Shown: positions 36,641 through 49,207, numbered from the stretch's first letter. The stretch: DNA of 64,000 nt from Dipteronia dyeriana (GCA_032871835.1 CM065300.1:70505192-70569191), one strand, 5' to 3'. The notes: generated by a model not told the origin, from the letters alone. Program-made: numbers and translations.

Positions 36641-36859
36641 AAAGTTTTATCTTGCCTCCACCGCTTCTCTGTTTTCCTGTGTTAGCTATCGATTACTTTT
36701 TCCAGTTGATTGTCCTCCAAAGATTGTTTGTATCACTTCATTGGTATCGGGGCTGGCCCTTTGGTTTCGACCGGAGCTGTGATCGGCCCTAATCTCTTTC
36801 TTTGTTTCTGGCCTCTCATCTCTTTTCAAGATTATATCTTGTAAGTGTCCTTCCCGAAT

Positions 36860-38463
36860 GAGGGTTTCTATATAATCTCTGAGCTAGTAACACTTAGAAG
36901 TCTCATGACCGATTTTCTTGTGGAATCTGCAGTATTTAGTTGTATCTCGCTGGGCAAACTGAGAATGTCAGCGTGGCTCTTTTACCAGATTTTTTTCTTC
37001 CAGTATGGTCAGGATTTCTTCCTGCTTTTTTCGGAGAGGGGTGTAGTTTACGTATCTACCTCGAAATTTCACCGTGGTTTGGTCGGCATTACACCCGTTT
37101 CCTCCGTCGTTGTTTTTTTCTTTGTTGTTTCCTTTTTTGTTTTCCCTTTTGGTTCTGTACCTTTGACTCGACATCCTTTTCAGGGTTTTTCTCCATGTAT
37201 GTAGCATCCTCCCGTGGCTAACTCTCTTTTTTCGGCCAATGCATATCCTCCGGCCATGTCCATCATATCTGCATATCTGGTTAGACGAGCCCTTCTTAAG
37301 TCAAAAGATAGCCGTCCATTCTGTAAGTTGTTTATGAATGCAGCAATTATTGCTTCGTCATTTGCACTGCCGATTTCTGATACTGCCTGACCGAATCTCC
37401 GCAAGTATTTTTTCAACGACTCATCTTTCCCTTGTTTTAGTTGAGAAATGTAAGCCGCTGATTTTTTCCTGTGAATGTTGCCTAGAAATTGTCTTGAGAA
37501 ACTTCTGCTTAGTTCACTGAAACTTCTGATGCTTGATGGGGGCAACCTTCCGAACCATTTTGAGCCTGTGTCTCCTAGAGTTTGTGGAAAGTTGAGGCAT
37601 AGTAAGGGGTCGATGTGGGCATACTGAGCCATAGCACTTTTATACCATCTTACGTGTTCTTTAGGATCTGTATCCTTCTTGAATTGTTCCACGTGTGGCA
37701 TCCTAAATCTTTCTGGAAATGGGGTTCGCAGGATGTCTCTAGTGAATGGACTATCAAAATCGTCGTCGGACAAGTCACTGTACCCATAACATCTAACCAA
37801 TGCGTCCATTTGTCATCTATTGTTTTCCACTTCTCGAGTCAGGCTCTGAATTACCATGTCTCTATCTCCCACCGAATCTCCATGATGGTTAAACCGCCGA
37901 GTGACTGTCATGCTTTTTTCAAGTTCCTCTTCGCTTTGTCATCGAGTCTCACGGGTTGAACCTTACAGGCGTATGATCCCGTGTCGACGCTTACGATGGT
38001 GCCGATCACTATCCTCTGATGACGACCGATCCTTGTGTCGGTCATGCTTGCGGTGTCTATTATGGGCTATCTGATCATGGCTCTACCTTTGGCATGGTTG
38101 TTCCTCTTCGGATGTTTCACGTCCAGCCTGACTAATTGGAACGGAGTTCCTTCCATTTTCTGGTGCATCTGGTTCTGGCCCAACTATAACCGAGCAAAGC
38201 CTTGTAAATGGAGGATTATGAGGTTACGTCTCTTCTGCAGCTAGTAGATCAACTCCTTCCTTTGCCGCGTCCGCCACCAGCTGTTGTAGTGCCTCACGAA
38301 AACATCGTGTTAGGTCTTCGCTGGTCGGAGGGATTTATGTGATCCCCGCCAGAGATGTTGGTTGGTTCTGGGTGGTTGTGGCGAGATCTAGTGCACTACT
38401 GCCAATATGGACATTATCTGGAGATTTTTGGATATCTCCAGAACTGTTTCTACTTCCTGTCAT
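36860..38463 (-). pseudogene. E1 gag, with stops and frameshifts
   Basis: The capsid-like Retrotrans_gag region is open at 37180-37809 (FKKDTDPKEHVRWYKSAMAQ, SFSRQFLGNIHRKKSAAYIS). The nucleocapsid knuckle CRFHKKIGHETSKC is at about 36888-36930. The likely initiator ATG is 38461-38463, 46 bases inside the 5' LTR. Several stops lie in the N-terminal part. Confidence 0.8.
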
Positions 38464-38487
38464 TACTTTTAATCAGATTGGAAGTTC

Positions 38488-38506
38488 CCCCCTCCTTCTA
38501 GCGCCA
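38488..38506 (-). other. E1 primer-binding site
   Basis: Two bases inside the right LTR, in coding orientation, stands TGGCGCTAGAAGGAGGG, as in E2. A PBS must start TGG. The donor tRNA is not assigned here. Confidence 0.6.
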
Positions 38507-38508
38507 AT

Positions 38509-39378
38509 TGTTGACGTCGATTTCTTGATGTGTGAGAAAAGTCAACAAGATTTGGATTTTAGCTGTAATCTTAAAGAGAAACAGAATGAGAATATGATTG
38601 GACACAAGTTTTACGTGGTAAAACTCCGATGACCGAAGAAATGTCCACGGGTGGTTGAATAAACAACTGAGCCAAAATCCACTATTGAAATAAAGATTTA
38701 CAACTCTCAATTTCTATTTTTTCTCTTTGTTTTCTTCTATATATTTTTCTGACGAGATTATGGGTCTATTTATATGTGCATAGAACCTTAATCCTTTTTG
38801 TACAAGTAATGAAAGATTTTTGTATTTAATTATGATTGGTTACTTGTTTGGAATAGTCTGTCTTCTTTTCTATTTCTGAGATTTGTATAGAGATCGAATG
38901 AGACTCTAGTGATATAGTCCAGTTATGACTTATTTCCTTATAAATGAGTAGTTTTTTTAAAGAAATAAAATTGTTGCCTGATTTGGAACCTTTTTCCTGT
39001 TTGGTATTCTATTCTTCTTAGAATTCTTCTTCGATGCAGATATCTTTGCGTATTTTAACATGTTTCTTGGTTCGTTTGCGAATTATGTGATAGGCATCTT
39101 TATTCGGGCTTCTTCATATTTGTCCCGAGTAGAACACGACACCAGTTGATCCCGAGTGACGTCAACTGATTCCCGAGTAGAATATGACGTCAGCTGATCC
39201 CGAGTGACGTCAACTGATCCCGAGTAGGTTTTGCTCAATACTCGTTTTTATATTTACTCGGGTTCCTCTTGTTTGGTGATATCTTGCAGGATATTTTTTG
39301 AATGCCTATTCGGACGTCCACCTGAAAATTTTATCCTCTTTGTCGATGACGTGTACATCTGATAAAATTTACATGACA
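38509..39378 (-). repeat. E1 5' LTR (right)
   Basis: Partner of 27502-28349, 22 bases longer mainly because of an extra TGACGTCAACTGATCCCGAG unit. TGACGTCA is present at 39157, 39185 and 39205. In coding orientation the promoter has a TATA-like ATATAAATAGACCC. Confidence 0.9.
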
Positions 39379-39706
39379 ACATCCAAACCAATTATCCAAC
39401 CCTTACATCTGACATCATCCAACCCATTTATCCAACCTTTACATCCAACTTGATGTGTGAGCTATTGGATTTAAATGTTTTGACTTGACAGCATGCACTT
39501 GTCAAAATATCCAATGACCCACACATTAAATTGTGGGTTGGATGTCTACCATTATCCCTCAATAAATTAACTAATAAATTTGTAAACTCTTGCCACCGAA
39601 TGGACAGAAATACTCATATAAATTATATTTGTTAACTTAACTATCCATCAACTTTAATTATTCTTTTTCTCTTAGATTTTCTTTCTCATCAATTTTATTA
39701 ATTTAA

Positions 39707-40441
39707 GGTCCCGTTTGATTTTTTGTCTAAAGACTGAACAATACTGAATGTTACCGAAGACTGAATAATAACCGAAGGCTGAAAACTGATGAAAACTGAT
39801 GAAAACTGAATATAAGTGATAAGATGTTTGTTTTTTTAAGTTATAAATATATGAAAATTAATACTTTTATATTTATGCCCTTCCAACTATTTGTTATTAT
39901 TTACATTTTATTATATTAAGGATAACTATAACAAGTAATTTAATAATTGTAAAACAAAATTATTTAGTTATTAATAATATTTTAAATTTATATTAATATT
40001 ATTATTTAGATGCAATCCAACTCTAAAATAAAACTAATAAAACTAATTATCAAATTATGAGAAAAAAATGAACGAGTTCTTACCGGAAGCAGGAATATGG
40101 TAGGAAAACTAGTCTCTAATTATTTGAATTTTGAAGCAATTAAGTTTTATGATGCTGTAGTTGCTTATGGTGAGAAAGAAAAAAAAATATTAATATGAAT
40201 AGCTGTTTGACTGAAGACAAAATTGGAAATTAGTTAGATTGGTGATGATAGTTTTGGAAGTAAAAAATTGCATTAAATTTCGGTGGACTTTTGTTTAGTG
40301 AAAAATGAAATATTTTCACTTTTTTAAACAAGTGGTTTTAAAGGTTCTTTAAGTGATTTTATCACTTAAAAAAATAAATAAAATAACTGAATTGAACACG
40401 TTAAGTATCATTAAGTATTAAGTATAAAATTAAACAAAACC
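39707..40441. mobile_element. PIF/Harbinger-type MITE, TAA target duplication
   Basis: The left end GGTCCCGTTTGATTTTTTGTC and the reverse of the right end (GGTTTTGTTTAATTTTATAC) are flanked by TAA at 39704-39706 and 40442-40444. It resembles the element at 16984-17916 (subterminal tctaaagactgaa words). 735 bases, no coding content. Confidence 0.65.
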
Positions 40442-40444
40442 TAA

Positions 40445-41280
40445 ATCTTCGTTGAGGTTTTCTTCCCTCCATTAGTTATGTTTTCTCTCTTATCTCTTCT
40501 TTTTTCTTTGTCAGTCTTATTCATTCGCATTTCTCTCTCTACAATGTTTTTCTATCTTCTCTCTAAAACTATGTTCTCCTCGTTGAAACAACTCTAACGA
40601 TATAGTATGGGTGTAAATTCAATACTATTTATCTCCGCAAAAGCCCTTTGAAAGTGTTCAACATCACATTGAAATTTTCAAAATTTTCATGCTTACACCG
40701 AATTTTCAATATGTTTACAAACTGAAATTTCAACATGTAAAATTGCTAGAAATCGAAATTGGCCGAGTTTCGTTCTGACCAATGACCTTCTCTCTCTTCC
40801 AATTTCCTTAGTAACTTTCTTTATCTCTCGAGTTTCAAAAAAACAAAAACAAACAAACTCTCTCTATCTCTAACTTCATCTTCCAATTGTCTCTTTAACT
40901 TTTTACTTGCTCTCTCATTTTTCCCTCTCTCTATCTCAAGATTTAATTTCTCTCTCCTTTTTTTTGCAATTTTAAATGATAAAACTCATTCAAGGGCATG
41001 TTATCTCATAAAACGAAAATATGGACAAAAACAATAAATTTATTGAGAATGAATAAATTTAATCTTTCCAATAATTTAATAGCTACTTATGAAAAGGCAC
41101 TTTTAATTATTTATACCTTATAAGCAATAAGTAATATATAATTATCGGATGAGAAATTCCGTAAAATTATTTGTGTGAAATCCATCTCTATGATGTTACA
41201 AAGTATCTACCGTTTAATGCTATAAAGTCAGATCTCACATGAATAAATGTGCAAAACTTTACATTTGAAAAGTCATATAT
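40445..41280. other. Intergenic, pyrimidine-rich, nothing recognised
   Basis: Many ctctctct runs (40480-40560, 40790-40960). No gene or repeat family seen. Confidence 0.35.
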
Positions 41281-41490
41281 ATATATATATATATATATAT
41301 AGTGGTTTTCCGGTCAGTACGCACTGATATAAGTTATGTCAGTGCAGTGCATATGAACTATTGATTACGGAGAAGTTTTGACAAGTGCATACACTTTGAG
41401 TCAAAATATATAAATCTAATGGTTCACATCCAACGCACTGACGAATTTATAACAGTACGCACTGACTTGATATATATATATATATATTAC
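41281..41490. mobile_element. Small inverted-repeat element bounded by (TA)n
   Basis: GTCAGTACGCACTGATATAA at 41313-41332 and TTATAACAGTACGCACTGAC at 41447-41466 are near-perfect inverted repeats, and (TA)n tracts of 20 or more bases lie on both sides. Likely a MITE that inserted in, or carries, TA repeats. Confidence 0.5.
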
Positions 41491-43180
41491 TTTTAACACA
41501 ACGGTTTTATAAGGGAAGAACCAATGAAGGTGAAGCTTATTTTAGGAAAGCGACATGATTATTTCTTGTAAATATTTTCATGAATTGTGGATGAGCCTGA
41601 GGTCATTGTTTGGCGTCGATTACAATTGTATTGTCCAACTTTATTTCAATATTTGACTTAAAAAAATTATGACTGAACAAAAATACAGTAGTTGTTAGAA
41701 AGTAACCATTACCCAAATATATAAATTAATAATAATAATAAATAATTTATTATGTTTTCTATTAATAATTGAGAAACGATAAGATATGGTGGGAAGTTCG
41801 AATCCCACCATACACGTTTTTTTCTGATATTACGGGAGAAGATATATCTCATTATAAAAATAAATAACAGAATTTTTAGCATTTAATAACCTATTTGGTA
41901 TCAAAATTTATTTTAATACTTAAAAAAAAAATACTTCAAAAATTGTGGCAGTGGATTAATCAATATAGTGAGGTGATGAGTTGCTATATATATTGGTAAA
42001 AGTTCAATTCCAGTCGAGCAAAAAAAATGAACAAGAAGCCACATTCACAGGTTATTTTATCTTTTGATTGATAATAAAACATTTATATAATTACAAATAC
42101 TCCAATGTTTATTTTATAGTCCTCCTATTCAAGGTAATAACATTTTGGCATAATTCTTTTTTTTTTTTGCTAACTAATTCTTTTTATTCATGTAATAAGG
42201 CTTCTTGGCTAATAGATTCACTATTTCGGTATAGACATTAAAGGGATCTTAGCGAAAATGATACTTTTTGGAGCTCAATTTGCATAATTACCGAATGTAG
42301 GCAAAAAGCTGAAACAATGCTCCAACTTACCCAAAATACCCTCAATCTAATAACCACACTATTTATCGTCTCTTAAGAAGTATTGCATTCATGCAATAAA
42401 AATTAAATAAAAGGTGAAATTAAATTCTTACTGAGGCTTCTTTCTCATAAATTAACTAACTATTCCTTTCATATTGAAGGAAAAAGGACTAAGTATTGAC
42501 CGAAACAATGACTATTCATATTTCCATAATTGAATCAATTATATACCGGTTAAAAACTGGAAAATTGTTATTGTAAAACTTCGTTTGACACGATATGATA
42601 TCTCATTCTAGCTTTTTAAATGTCAAATTGATTACCAATTAAAAGAAATAAAAAAATTATAATGTTACAACTGTAATTTTTGGAATGAAACCGTTTCACT
42701 TAAAAACACGATAATCTTTTTTAACAAAATATGTGCATCCGTATTCACTATTTCGTAATATATGTGTTTGTGTATAAGTTGATCAATTTAAACAACTCAT
42801 AATTTTTTTTTAAAAATTTTAGGTTTATAATTGCCAACGATCCAACTTTGACTGAATGGAACTTTTGAATGAAATTTTCCTAATGAATCTTTTCGTAGGT
42901 GTAAAAATTTAACTTGCTGTATTATTGATATAATAAGAAAAATTTCTACTTTGTGTATAATGAAAAAAAAAATTCCTTTCGAATGAATTCCCTAAAAAAA
43001 TATCAATATTATATGTAATAACTAAACCCGACGTGTCACGTTTTCTATCCAAAAGTTCTCTAAGAATATATGAATATATATTTTTAATAAAACCGTGCAT
43101 CTCACTGGGTTACACAGTAGTTCATTATTATAAATTTACCTTTATATTATTACGTTTATTAAAATAAAACCATGTAAATA
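41491..43180. other. Intergenic, AT-rich
   Basis: Two pol III B-box-like bits, gttcgaatccc near 41799 and gttcaattcc near 42007 followed by an A run, may be SINE scraps. No gene is recognised. Confidence 0.35.
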
Positions 43181-43182
43181 AT

Positions 43183-46100
43183 TTAATATTCTGATTTTCC
43201 CACGGTCCGACCTACTTTATCCAAACAAAAAAATAAATTCAATAAAAGTGACAATAGAATAAATAAATGTAGTAAAAGATTACAAGAGTTTGTTCGTGGT
43301 CTATCTATTTTTTTGATTTGGAATGTCTTTCTCGGGTCATTGTACAACAAATGACAAAGCATCATTATAAATATCTGGCATTGTATGCACCAATAAAGAT
43401 AACAACATCTTTCTAAGGCTAGATGTCCAATTTGTAATATCCGATACACTATTATTGCCGATAATGAATCATAGACTTTAATGATCCATTTTTTCAAGTT
43501 GACAACAATTGCAACCCAATGATTTTTGTTCACGTTCGTCGGAAACAAAATTTGAACATGACATCAAATGACCATGATTTAAACTACAACATTGTAATAA
43601 CATAATTATAGATTCGGCTTACATTTAAAATTACTTAAAACATTGACTTTCCGCCAATGTTCCCTCACTTCAACCGGTTTCTTACCGATCACATAATATG
43701 TCATTTCACTATTCCATTTCACTATTCCATTTGTAGGTTTTATGCTTGAACTACTTTTTACTTTGCACAAGTAGTAACCACCTATCTTGAATTCTATTCT
43801 GCAACACTTGTAAATTATGATTAGAATTAGTGAATATATTTCATATCAATTAGGATATAAATAGATACAATTACCTTGAATGTGTAATTCAGTAACACAA
43901 TGTTATGGTTTTATAATTAGGGAAAGAAAAACGCAACCTACTCCATGAGACACTAATGTCTCCATATGTTGTCAAAAAACAAATTTGTGTTACCTAAATA
44001 ATTGATGCTAATAATATAAATCATGAATTGCAATATATAACTTACATCTCCATTTAAACATTTACTTTCCGATAGTAGTATTTCAAATCAATGAGGATTT
44101 GCTTCGAGCACACTCATGTATTAATCACTCTACAAATGTTCACATTTAGAGCTCCCCTTTCCTATAGTTTGTACTCGTTTTCGATCGTTTTTATGTATAT
44201 AACTTGTGTTTTAGCCAAGTGCAGGCAAATGTCACTCAAAGAAGGTGTTTGTACCAAATGTGGGGAAAAACAGGGTAAAATTATCAGCTGAAGACCACCG
44301 TGAGTATGAATCCACATTGGAGTAAATGATGAAGTGGCACTAATTCTTTAGAAGAGACCAGAGGCTTGTCATCGTGGGAATAAGCCTGTATTGATGAGAA
44401 GAACTGAGATACCAATAGTCTTAATAAGAACAAGCCACGGGAATGAAGCCGTGACAAGAAGTCGTACCACAACATTCGAGACTCAAACGAGCTCTCATCC
44501 ACGGAAACAAAGCTGCGGCCAAACATCAACAACTCACGCGGCATGTCACTGCTGGAAAGAAATCATGGAAGGAAGTCGCACTTCAACATCCGAGAATTTC
44601 ACGACTTCGAACCATTAGAAAGAAGCCATGGTATGAACTCGTGCTGCCCCCGTCAGATCTAAAATCACCTAAATTTTAGGGGCATTTCGGTCTTTTCATA
44701 CCCAATTTATGCCTTAATCTTGCCCAACCTATAAATACACCTTTTTGCCTCTCTTTCAAACACACTTTTACACTACCAACACCACATTACACTAAACTTA
44801 CACCACCAAAGAGAGAGATAGGAGCTCTAAAGCTTCTATAGAGGTTTTCCTTCATAGATGCTTCTCTACCACCACTTCTACGCATCCTATACCAATCTTA
44901 GAGTAGATTTCTAGAGAAAAGGAGGGCATTTGAGCCAATATCCTCACCATGAAACTTCAATGGAGGTTGTGAGCTTTGGGAGGAGTTTTTCTTTAAGGGT
45001 GGCCTCTTATTTACTCTTCTCTTGCATTTCTTGTTATCTTTTGATGTATTATCCACGCTTGGGTATATTTGTAAGCCTAACACTTGAGCTATATATGTAT
45101 GTGTTGTTCTTTAATTTGATTTGAGTTTTGTTCTATTCATTGATATGTTTATGTTTTAATATTGTGATATTTGATTTCGGTCTCTTATTGTGATATTCAT
45201 ATGTATGATGTGTTAGATATTAATGTGTATCCATGGATGAGATTAGGAGTAGAATAACTTAATGATGTAGGAGTAGGTTAATCAAATATCTTATTTGTAT
45301 TTGTATATTGATAGATGATTAAAAATGTTTGTGTTTAGAATGATTTGAGTGAATGAGAGGGTTGTGCTTGGATGACCATTCTGGGTATAACCTTGGCTAT
45401 TTAGCTAATTTGAATGAGAAAAATTTGTTTGATTCATAACTGTGTTAGGATAGCTTTGGTTCATTGTTTGTGTGCTTAATGGGTCTTGACTTAGACACAA
45501 TTGCTCATTCCATAACCTTAGATGAGTGATGAATTGATTTTAGGGATTCTCTAATCAAGAAAATGAACTCTTTACTTGAATTAAATGTTATTCATATGTT
45601 TAACAATATACATGATTTGTATCTTTTGTTTGGTGAATTAATTTCCCTTGTGTGATCATAATCTTGCATCTCTCTCTGTCGCCATTATTTTCATAACTTA
45701 GGGCGTCTTGCCTTTAGGAGTAGAGTAACATAATTAGGAGTAGTTTAATTTTGAAAGGCAAGCACCCGGTTACCTTACTATCTTTAGTTTTATATCTTTA
45801 GTTTGTTTGTTTTCCATTTCACTCCCTCACACACATCTGCATTAGGCTTCACACACACCATTTTCACCACATCCACATTCTATTTGCATTGCTTTTAAAT
45901 AAACTTTAGAGCTGAAGATAGTTGATGAATACCACCTCTATGTGGGAACGACCTTTGCTTACATGCTATACTAGTCATTTGACTTGTGCATTTGCGAGAT
46001 AGTTTAAATTGGACAACGACGACCTCATCATGTACATATTATGAAGTTTCAACAATAAAAACATGATGTTTAAATGAGCCCAAGAATTGATCCATGGGTT

Positions 46101-46960
46101 TGTAATAGCATAATAGCACATGCCAAGTGTTCTTGTTGTCGTTGATCTATAAGTTCATTGAACATACAACGCTCTCATCTAACAGGCTATCTTTTTCGAA
46201 TTCTAGAATTTTGAGTTTCCTAGGCCTCTTAGCTGTGATATCAATATCCGGGCTAATAGCATAAGCCAACCGTTTTTGATCTCTACTTACTTTTATGGTA
46301 TTCTTAGGTGGTATGTTAGTTGTTGGACATCGTCACTTGGTTCAGAATGATTTGCTCAATTAAAGAGACGGAAGAACACGTTAATATGTAGGTGGCTCAA
46401 ATTGAATGTTGTCATCTTAGCTCAATTTATTTAATCAGTATCCACATTTTGACATGTATATATATATTTTCCATATAAATTGCTAGAAACTAGTAATATT
46501 AATTACAACATTTTTTAATCACAATTTACCTTTTCATTATTTGACTTGCATATAAGCTTGTTAAGCGAAGAAATCCTAAACACATCTCGTTCTTCATAGA
46601 AGTCATCTCGTTCTTCATAGAAGTCATCACGTCATATACTTTTTTCCAACATTCAACTTGTTGTGTTTGCTTATTCTCCGGTCATATTTTTACCTTATTC
46701 AATCTCTTCAATCCTTTCTTCTTACTTCTTACTTCTTACTTGGTCTTTTTTAACTGATGTAGGATTAACCTTTTTTTTATGTCACCACCAACATCTGAAT
46801 GTTGTATATCATTTTTACCATCACTAGATTTTCATTTAACACCCTCTCAACATTGTTAATATCATCTAGAACATCATCCTCAATATCATCATATACATCA
46901 TCGTCAACATGATCATCAACACCATAATCATACATCTCTGGAAAATGTCTTTGATTGATA
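43183..46960 (-). pseudogene. Second Ulp1-like protease gene remnant, split by an LTR-like insert
   Basis: The 43183-43548 frame begins with NKNHWVAIVVNLKKWIIKVY followed by DS, the His and Asp region of Ulp1-type C48 proteases. Directly upstream (43640-43800) other frames read GKKPVEVREHWRKVN. On the far side of an insert (44.1-46.0 kb) the same strand continues with NIPPKNTIKVSRDQKRLAYA and an acidic stretch (about 46830-46930), the usual middle of DUF1985/Ulp1 transposon genes. No Cys motif could be aligned and there are many stops. It is related in type to the gene at 524-4950 but not a close copy. Confidence 0.6.
44130..46035 (+). mobile_element. LTR-like insert (probable solo LTR, Gypsy/Athila style)
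   Basis: Contains a good promoter, cctataaatacacc with TATAAATA at 44730-44737, a long leader, and a tail ctctatgtgggaacgaccttt (about 45937-45957) like the 3' end of plant Gypsy LTRs, where a gtgggatcgacc-like phrase is usual. No internal genes. Exact ends and target duplication were not resolved, so borders are about 30 bases uncertain. Another transcribed repeat is possible. Confidence 0.5.
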
Positions 46961-47101
46961 CCCGCCTAATAGAGTTTTCATTCTTCTTCATCGGAGAGGA
47001 CAAAGAATTTGTAGATGGTAAGGTGAAAATAACATATAAGGAATATAATAAAATGCAAAAAAGTTATTTTATTGTAAAAAACATTGATGATGTAATACTT
47101 A

Positions 47102-47677
47102 GGGCCTGTTTGTTTTTTACATCTTAAGTCTGAAATGGTCTGAAATGAACAATCATACATGATGTTTGTTTTTCAAATGGATCTGAAGTTCGAAAAATCA
47201 TAAAAAGTGTCTGAAATAAAAAAGTCAGAAATCCTGGCTAAAGTCTGAAGTCATTTGGGTCTGAAATAATTTTAAAATTTCATACCCAAAATACCCTCTC
47301 ACAAATCACATTATACCCTAAACCCAGAAACGCATCAGAATTTTAACCCAAAAACACACCACTCTCAATCCATATACGCAGACAATTGGAACCCCAAATC
47401 AAACCGAAAACCCAACTTAATACCATCAACTCGCAACACCTACGCGCACAACAAACCGAATCAAACTTCAACATAACCAAACCCCCATAAACACAACACC
47501 ACCACCCCAAAATAAAAAACCCCAAACCCCAAACCCCAAATCACAAATCTCAAATTGACACCAAAATAGTATCCACCAAGAGGAGATCAGCACCACAAGC
47601 ACTGTTGAGAAGAGATCGACATCACCAAATCAAAACCAGGCGCTAATGAGAAGATTCAAAATATAGTGTGTGTGGAT

Positions 47678-47726
<49 letters not shown>

Positions 47727-47909
47727 GGAATTCGTTTAGAGTTTCTGGGTATTGCGTGTGTGTGGTGGTGGTGGTGTCTGAGTGTGGGTAAAGTTGGTGA
47801 AGTGTGGATATGGTTGATTTTGTGTTTGAACTTGAAGTAGCAGATGAAGAAGAAAGAAGAGATAGAGAGAAGAAAGAAGATACATGTGAGGTGTACTGGT
47901 TCTGATGTG

Positions 47910-47952
<43 letters not shown>

Positions 47953-48370
47953 TGTAATGGTGTACTGATATGTGTTTTTTTGTAGTGTAATCATAATTTT
48001 GTAATCCAAATATATTTTGATTGCATGTTTACTTGATTTTTTGAATTTAAATTATAAAATTAAATGACTCAACTTTATTAAATTTAAAAAATATATTTTG
48101 AGAGAATACAGTAAAAAAATTAATTACACAATCAATTTAAAGTTAATTATTATTAATAGTGTAATATATATGGCCATTGCAAGTGTACGAGTAAGAATGT
48201 CAAATTACAGGTTTTCAAATGTTATGTTTTGAAGAAACAAACAACTTAACTTGTCTATTCATATTTCAGATAAAAAAAAACATGTTGACTAGACTTTAGA
48301 TTTCAGACTTATTCAAATTTTAGAACCATTCAGACATGTTCAAATTTCATATAAAAAAACAAACGTCATC
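47102..48370. mobile_element. PIF/Harbinger-type element, TTA target duplication, with microsatellites
   Basis: The left end GGGCCTGTTTGTTTTTTACA and the reverse of the right end (GATGACGTTTGTTTTTTTAT) are flanked by TTA at 47099-47101 and 48371-48373. Subterminal gtctgaaat words are inverted between ends. Inside lie (GA)n at 47680-47722 and (TA)n at about 47910-47950, which produce spurious open frames. 1269 bases, no transposase. Confidence 0.7.
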
Positions 48371-48373
48371 TTA

Positions 48374-48656
48374 GGCCTCGTCCTGCAACCGTTTCAGTCC
48401 GTTTTTATTTTTATTTTTCAAAAACGATTTCGAAAACGCATTTGATAACCGTTTTTTATTCTATTTTCGAAAAAAAAAATGAAAAACAAAACCAGTGTTC
48501 AAAGTTAAAGATTTGAAAAATACAAAATACTTGTTTTTTATTTTTATTTTTGTTTTTCATTTTGTTTTTCACTTTAAAACTATTAATTGTGTTGTTATAC
48601 ATTTGATATGTCTAGGTAAGACGGGACAAGATTTTCAAATGACCAAAGTGCCCCTC
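48374..48656. other. A/T-rich spacer, possible old MITE
   Basis: Words such as aaaacgatttcgaaaacgcatttgataaccg resemble 17945-18060. Nothing coding. Confidence 0.3.
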
Positions 48657-48840
48657 TTATATATATATATATATATATATATATTCCAAAATAATTTATT
48701 CCAACAAGAACTAAAAGCATTAGTGCAATAATATATATATATATATATATATACATTATATTTATTATATATATATATATATTATAATATTATATATTAT
48801 AAAATAATATATTTTATGTATATTATAATATATATTATAT
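48657..48840. repeat. (TA)n microsatellite tract
   Basis: Several blocks of TA dinucleotide, the longest about 24-28 bases, alternate with tattatata stretches and end about 280 bases before the caulimovirid primer-binding site. Confidence 0.9.
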
Positions 48841-49207
48841 AATATTTGTTTTCATATGGCTTTCTAAAGTTTTTCTCGTCCTAATCTTCAAAATGTTCTA
48901 TGTCTAGATCTATGATTCTTCAGAATCCTAGTATGCTTTATGTTTGCCTCATATGAGGACCTTGCATATCAGAACAGATTTTGGCTTAAGATCTCCACCC
49001 ATCTTTGGTAGTGTTTTATAAGTGAGTACCCTGTTTAGGCCGTTGAGGTAAGGCCGTTTGTGGGGAAAACAAACTATTATACTCTCGGTGAGATGGTCGT
49101 GGAGGTCTCTGCCCCCTACATGGTATCAGAGCCTCTCTCTGTTTCTCGGGAAGAAAGAATCATAGTGACAGATGTAAACTAGATGAAGAAAAGGACTTTT
49201 CAAAACA
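48841..49207 (+). promoter_or_regulatory. Leader of the endogenous caulimovirid fragment with tRNA-Met primer-binding site
   Basis: TGGTATCAGAGC at 49121-49132 is the complement of the 3' end of plant initiator tRNA-Met, the primer used by caulimovirids and also by Copia elements. It follows ctaca. The sequence before it is non-coding and would be pregenome leader, or LTR end if the element were a retrotransposon. Confidence 0.65.

Larger units (their letters stand above)
27502..39378 (-). mobile_element. E1: Tat-lineage Gypsy LTR retrotransposon, 11.9 kb, decayed
   Basis: Two LTRs bound the element (27502-28349 and 38509-39378), with near-matching 5-base flanks acata (27497-27501) and acatc (39379-39383). 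Gag and pol are on the minus strand in the order gag, protease, reverse transcriptase, RNase H, second RNase H, integrase, so the right LTR is the 5' LTR. A 3-exon gene lies on the opposite strand between integrase and 3' LTR. The extra RNase H, long 3' region and antisense gene mark the Tat branch of plant Gypsy elements. LTR copies differ by many substitutions and indels, and all genes have stops, so it is older than E2. Confidence 0.9.
27485..39557. mobile_element. MITE split by insertion of Tat element E1
   Basis: Directly left of E1 is ggatactagttgacat (27485-27500) and directly right is acatccaaacc (39379 on). Joined across the short duplication they form a terminus that is the inverted repeat of ggttggatgtctaccattatcc at 39536-39557. 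The right part (39379-39557) also folds on itself (atgtgtgagctattggat against atccaatgacccacacat). So E1 landed about 15 bases inside an older MITE of about 195 bases. Confidence 0.6.

Noticed and set aside
41790..41825. tRNA gene
   Set aside because: Only a T-arm-like ggtgggaagttcgaatccc is present; no acceptor, D or anticodon arms could be folded around it.
47656..48009. Minus-strand frame of 117 codons with Ser/Leu and Ile/Tyr runs
   Set aside because: It is a translation of the (GA)n and (TA)n microsatellites.
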